35,262 nucleotides of DNA from Oscillospiraceae bacterium. Its GTDB lineage: Bacteria > Bacillota > Clostridia > Oscillospirales > Oscillospiraceae. The position numbers and the translations under genes are program-made. The notes under the pieces are model-generated. The model was not told where the DNA came from. It was given only the letters and a program-made list of their open reading frames with translations, and ran no database searches. How positions within the stretch are numbered: the stretch's first letter is position 1; each line of letters starts with the position of its first letter. The stretch covers positions 1-35,262 of the forward strand of contig CACXAQ010000017.1 of assembly GCA_902765595.1 (NCBI GenBank). Reading direction: 5' to 3'. Positions 32,068 through 35,262 of the stretch are shown piece by piece.

Positions 32068-33357
32068 ATGCGCATCGACATTCTGACCCTGTTCCCGGAC
32101 ACGGTGAACGCGGTGCTCCACGAGAGCATCATCGGCCGGGCGGCCGCCAAGGGCATCGTGGAGATCAATTGCGTCCAGATCCGGGACTATACCGAAAACA
32201 AACAGAACCAGGTGGACGACTACCCTTACGGCGGGGGCTACGGCTGCGTCATGATGGCCCAACCCCTGAAAAGCTGCCTGGACGCGGTGGTGGAGTCCGC
32301 CGGAGAGCGCCGCCGCCGGGTGATCTATATGAGTCCCCAGGGCCAGCCCTACAACCAGGAGACGGCCAAGCGCCTCAAGCGGGATTACGACCATCTGGTG
32401 CTGGTCTGCGGCCACTACGAGGGCGTGGACGAGCGCTTTATCGAAGCCTGCGTGGACGAGGAGCTCTCTCTGGGGGACTTTGTCCTCACCGGCGGCGAGA
32501 TCGCGGCCATGGCAGTGGCGGATTCCGTGTGCCGCCTGGTGCCCGGGGTCCTGGCCGACGAGCAGTGCTACACCGGTGAGAGCCACTGGGACGGGCTGCT
32601 GGAATACCCCCAGTACACCCGCCCCGAGGTCTGGGAGGGCCGCGCCGTGCCGGAGGTACTGCTCCAGGGCGACCATGCCCGGGTGGAGAGATGGCGGCGC
32701 AAGCAGCAGTTTCTCCGCACCCGGGAGAAGCGCCCGGACCTGTTTGAGAAGCTGGAGCTGACGGACCCGGAGGACCGGAAGCTGCTGGAGGAACTGAAAA
32801 AGGAGCTCTCCCGCACGCCCCTGACGGAGCCGTTGAGCTTCCGCATAGCTGCGGAGGCGGACCTGCCCGCCATTCTGGAGATCGTGGCCCAGGCCCAGGC
32901 CAGCCTGAAGCGCCACCGGGTGGACCAGTGGCAGGACGGCTACCCCCGGGAGGAGAACTTCCGCTTCGACCTGGAGCGGGGTGAGTGCTTCGTGCTGCTC
33001 CACGGGGCGGAGATCGCGGGCTTTTTCACCCTTTCCACCCGGGAGGAGCCCAGCTACGCCGCCATCACCGACGGCAAGTGGACCGAGGGCATGGCCTACT
33101 GCGTCCTTCACCGGGCGGCGGTGGCGCAGAAGTACCGGGGCGGCCAGATGGCCGCGTACCTGATGAAGTGCGTGGAGGCGCAGGCCCGGGAATGGGGCCT
33201 GCGGTGCATCCGCACCGACACCCACAAGAAGAACAAACCCATGCAGACCCTGCTGCGCCAGAGCGGCTACCGCTACCGGGGCAACGTCACCGTCCGGGTG
33301 AACGAGGGCCACGACCCGGGGAGACAGGGATATGAAAAGATCCTGAAAGGAAAGTAA
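32068..33357 (+). CDS. trmD: tRNA (guanine-37-N1)-methyltransferase TrmD fused to a GNAT acetyltransferase
   Basis: The 429-residue protein has two parts. Residues 1-250 are a full TrmD: MRIDILTLFPDTV, DDYPYGGGYGCVMM, YMSPQGQPYNQ, VCGHYEGVDERF, the knot LGDFVLTGGEIAAMAVAD and SHWDGLLEYPQYTRP with the catalytic Asp. It methylates G37 of tRNAs using SAM to prevent frameshifting. Residues about 258-429 are a GNAT-like domain (FRIAAEADLPAILEIV, the acetyl-CoA loop region VAQKYRGGQMAAYLM, then LRCIRTDTHKKNKPMQTLL and GYRYRGNV). TrmD normally ends near residue 245. No stop, start or frameshift separates the parts. rplS, often next to trmD, is absent here. Confidence 0.93.
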   Translation: MRIDILTLFPDTVNAVLHESIIGRAAAKGIVEINCVQIRDYTENKQNQVDDYPYGGGYGCVMMAQPLKSCLDAVVESAGERRRRVIYMSPQGQPYNQETAKRLKRDYDHLVLVCGHYEGVDERFIEACVDEELSLGDFVLTGGEIAAMAVADSVCRLVPGVLADEQCYTGESHWDGLLEYPQYTRPEVWEGRAVPEVLLQGDHARVERWRRKQQFLRTREKRPDLFEKLELTDPEDRKLLEELKKELSRTPLTEPLSFRIAAEADLPAILEIVAQAQASLKRHRVDQWQDGYPREENFRFDLERGECFVLLHGAEIAGFFTLSTREEPSYAAITDGKWTEGMAYCVLHRAAVAQKYRGGQMAAYLMKCVEAQAREWGLRCIRTDTHKKNKPMQTLLRQSGYRYRGNVTVRVNEGHDPGRQGYEKILKGK

Positions 33358-33383
33358 ACAATAAGAAGCTTCCTTATGAAAAC

Positions 33384-33416
33384 AAAATCAAAGCCCAGCG
33401 AAGCGGGTTTGATTTT
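33384..33416. repeat. Palindromic element ahead of rsmA, related to the ffh insert
   Basis: The arms AAAATCAAA (33384-33392) and TTTGATTTT (33408-33416) enclose GCCC/GGG. The 23-bp core (CAAAGCCC...GGGTTTG) matches the first hairpin of the ffh insert at 20 of 23 positions, while the outer arms differ but remain complementary. The rest of the 135-base trmD-rsmA spacer holds purine-rich repeats of GAGCGAG/GAGGA type and no gene. Confidence 0.75.
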
Positions 33417-33492
33417 GAGAGGACGAGCAGCGGAGTGAGCGAGCTTTCGAGCCTGCGAGGAAGCGAGACGATACGAAGCTTGTGAGGACGAT

Positions 33493-34362
33493 ATGAACCT
33501 GACTGATTACAATGAGATCCGCGCCCTGCTTTCCCGCCACGGCTTTCGCTTTTCCAAGTCCCTGGGCCAGAATTTCCTCACCGCCGCCTGGGTGCCGGAG
33601 CGCATCGCGGAGGAGGCGGGCCTGGATGAGCAGACCGGCGTCCTGGAGGTGGGCCCCGGCGTGGGCTGCCTGACGGAGCAGCTGTCGATGCGGGCGGGCA
33701 AGGTCCTGGCCGTGGAGCTGGACAAGGCCCTCAGGCCCGTGCTGGCGGAGACCCTGGCCGGAAGGGAGAATGTGGAGATCCTCTTCGGGGACGTGCTGAA
33801 GCAGGATCTGCCCGCCCTGGTGCGGGAAAAGCTCCCGGGCCTGCGCCCGGTGATCTGCGCGAACCTGCCCTATAATGTGACCAGCCCCCTGCTCACCGCC
33901 TTTCTGGAGGCGGGCTGTTTTGAGACCGTCACGGTGATGATCCAGCGGGAGGTGGCCCGGCGCATCTGCGCCCGGGCGGGCACCGCCGACTACGGCGCCT
34001 TCGGGCTTTTCGTCCAGTGGCACTGCGAGACGGAGCTGCTGTTTGACGTGCCGCCCGCCTGCTTTGTGCCCCAGCCCAAGGTGACCTCCTCCGTCATCCG
34101 GCTGACCCGCCGCGCCGCGCCTCCTTATCCCGTTTCGGATGAGCAGCTTCTCTTCCGGGTGATCCGGGCCGCCTTCAACCAGCGGCGCAAGACCCTGGTG
34201 AACGCCCTCTGCGCCGGGATCGGCGGCATGACCAAGGATCTGGCGGAGCAGGTGCTGCAAAACTGCGGTTTTGATCCCAAAATCCGGGGAGAGGCTGTGG
34301 AGCTTGGTGGATTTGCAACAATAACAGACGAAATCCACAGGAATCTTTTTTCGAAATTGTGA
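33493..34362 (+). CDS. rsmA: 16S rRNA dimethyladenosine transferase RsmA (KsgA)
   Basis: The 289-residue protein has the SAM-binding VLEVGPGVGCLTEQLSMRAG, a VEILFGDVLKQDL acidic motif and the catalytic NLPYNVTSPLLT. The C-terminal helical domain includes KVTSSVIRL and FNQRRKTLVNAL. It dimethylates A1518 and A1519 of 16S rRNA in late 30S assembly. QNFLTAAWVPERI near the N-terminus is standard. GAGGA lies four bases before the ATG. It has no terminator before the ppdK promoter, so some readthrough into ppdK is possible. Confidence 0.97.
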   Translation: MNLTDYNEIRALLSRHGFRFSKSLGQNFLTAAWVPERIAEEAGLDEQTGVLEVGPGVGCLTEQLSMRAGKVLAVELDKALRPVLAETLAGRENVEILFGDVLKQDLPALVREKLPGLRPVICANLPYNVTSPLLTAFLEAGCFETVTVMIQREVARRICARAGTADYGAFGLFVQWHCETELLFDVPPACFVPQPKVTSSVIRLTRRAAPPYPVSDEQLLFRVIRAAFNQRRKTLVNALCAGIGGMTKDLAEQVLQNCGFDPKIRGEAVELGGFATITDEIHRNLFSKL

Positions 34363-34372
34363 GAGAAATGTA

Positions 34373-34402
34373 TTGATTCTTCCGCTGAAAATGTGGTAAT
34401 CT
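34373..34402 (+). promoter_or_regulatory. Promoter of ppdK
   Basis: TTGATT (34373-34378) and TAATCT (34397-34402) are 18 bases apart, about 48 bases before the ppdK ATG and starting 10 bases after the rsmA stop. Confidence 0.55.
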
Positions 34403-34450
34403 AAGCAGTGGCTGAATATTCTAATTTTACCGATAGAAAGGACCAAAAAG

Positions 34451-35262
34451 ATGAGCAAAAAGTACGTCTACCTGTTTACCGAAGGTAACGCCAAAATGCG
34501 TGAGCTGCTGGGCGGCAAGGGCGCCAATCTGGCCGAGATGACCAACATCGGCATGCCCGTTCCCCAGGGCTTCACCATCACCACCTACTATGAAGACGGC
34601 CGCAAGATCAACGACGAGATCATGAGCGAGATCATGAAGAACGTTGAGATCATGGAGAAGATCAACGGCAAGAAGTTCGGCGATCTGGAGAACCCCCTGC
34701 TGGTCTCCGTCCGTTCCGGCGCCCGCGCCTCCATGCCCGGCATGATGGACACCATCCTGAACCTGGGCCTGAACGACGACGTTGTCGCCGCCATGATCAA
34801 GGGTAATCCCGACCCCAAGTTCGAGCGCTTTGTGTACGACTCCTACCGCCGCTTCATCCAGATGTTCTCCGACGTGGTCATGGAAGTGGGCAAGAAGTAC
34901 TTCGAGCAGCTCATTGACGAGATGAAGGAGCGCAAGGGCGTGACCTTCGACGTGGAGCTGACCGCCGCCGACCTGAAGGAGCTGGCCGAGCAGTTCAAGG
35001 CCGAGTACAAGAAGCAGATCGGCGAGGACTTCCCCTCCGACCCGAAGGTGCAGCTGTACGAAGCCATCCGTGCCGTGTTCCGTTCCTGGGACAACCCCCG
35101 CGCCAACGTCTATCGCCGCGATAACGACATCCCCTACTCCTGGGGCACTGCCGTAAACGTCATGCCCATGGTCTTCGGCAACCTGAACGACAACTCCGGC
35201 ACCGGCGTCGCCTTCACCCGCGACCCCGCCACCGGCGAGAAGAAGCTGATGGGCGAGTTCCT
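34451..35262 (+). CDS. ppdK: Pyruvate, phosphate dikinase (partial, C-terminus outside window)
   Basis: 270 codons of the N-terminal nucleotide-binding domain are present: MSKKYVYLFTEGNAKMRELL, then GGKGANLAEMTNIGMPVPQG, SVRSGARASMPGMMDTILNL and the start of the ATP-grasp section (NDNSGTGVAFTRDPATGE). PPDK interconverts pyruvate, ATP and phosphate with PEP, AMP and pyrophosphate. In many anaerobic Firmicutes it works in glycolysis or PEP supply. The phosphotransfer His and PEP-binding domains lie beyond the window. AAAGGA is about nine bases before the ATG. The codon use is strongly biased, as in highly expressed genes. Confidence 0.95.
   Translation, partial: MSKKYVYLFTEGNAKMRELLGGKGANLAEMTNIGMPVPQGFTITTYYEDGRKINDEIMSEIMKNVEIMEKINGKKFGDLENPLLVSVRSGARASMPGMMDTILNLGLNDDVVAAMIKGNPDPKFERFVYDSYRRFIQMFSDVVMEVGKKYFEQLIDEMKERKGVTFDVELTAADLKELAEQFKAEYKKQIGEDFPSDPKVQLYEAIRAVFRSWDNPRANVYRRDNDIPYSWGTAVNVMPMVFGNLNDNSGTGVAFTRDPATGEKKLMGEF

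Overview
The window looks like a chromosomal segment of a GC-rich Firmicute, most likely in the Oscillospiraceae/Ruminococcaceae. The reasons are strongly GC-biased third codon positions, A/G-rich ribosome binding sites, TTGACA/TATAAT-type promoters, and Firmicute gene orders (hrcA-grpE-dnaK-dnaJ with CIRCE; ylxM-ffh-rpsP-khpA...rimM-trmD). Placement below family level is not supported. I call 29 protein genes and no tRNA, rRNA, CRISPR array or complete insertion sequence.

Layout. 1-6.6 kb, mostly minus strand: a truncated CPA2-type cation/proton antiporter; a mechanosensitive channel (MscS) followed by a proline-rich membrane-anchored protein; a 68-residue DUF378-like membrane protein on the plus strand; a membrane-anchored glycerophosphodiester phosphodiesterase; an MFS/GPH-type sugar symporter; and a MarR-type regulator. 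An orphan intrinsic terminator at 3052-3086 suggests an unannotated structured RNA. 6.7-12.0 kb, plus strand: the class I heat-shock operon hrcA-grpE-dnaK-dnaJ behind a CIRCE operator, with a multi-hairpin repeat between dnaK and dnaJ. 12.1-14.8 kb: a two-gene operon of an E2/CAT-like acyltransferase-fold protein without the catalytic His and an AMP-forming acyl-CoA ligase. 14.9-20.3 kb, minus strand: a tight six-gene operon of two M16-family proteins (one lacking the zinc motif), lgt, a coiled-coil protein, a polyprenyl-phosphate glycosyltransferase (GT2) and a GtrA-like flippase. 20.4-27.4 kb, minus strand: a 2,332-residue cyclic beta-glucan-synthase-like protein (GT84 + glycoamylase-like + GH94). 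27.5-33.4 kb, plus strand: ylxM-ffh-rpsP-khpA, then a lipoprotein gene with its own promoter and terminator, then rimM and a trmD-GNAT fusion. 33.5 kb to the end: rsmA (ksgA) and the 5' part of ppdK.

The protein-coding genes are mainly housekeeping: protein folding, protein targeting, tRNA/rRNA modification and envelope biogenesis. The unusual material is in the intergenic spaces. There are two inverted-orientation copies (10565-10768 and 30318-30498) of an element made of consecutive hairpins with covarying stems; a 111-bp hairpin element after ffh flanked by a 55-bp duplication of the ffh 3' end; a related palindromic core ahead of rsmA; and three ~101-bp tandem cassettes after khpA, each starting with an intrinsic terminator. 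I consider this palindrome-rich repeat population the best candidate in the window for something undescribed. All function statements rest on reading the sequence and on family knowledge; no database search was run.
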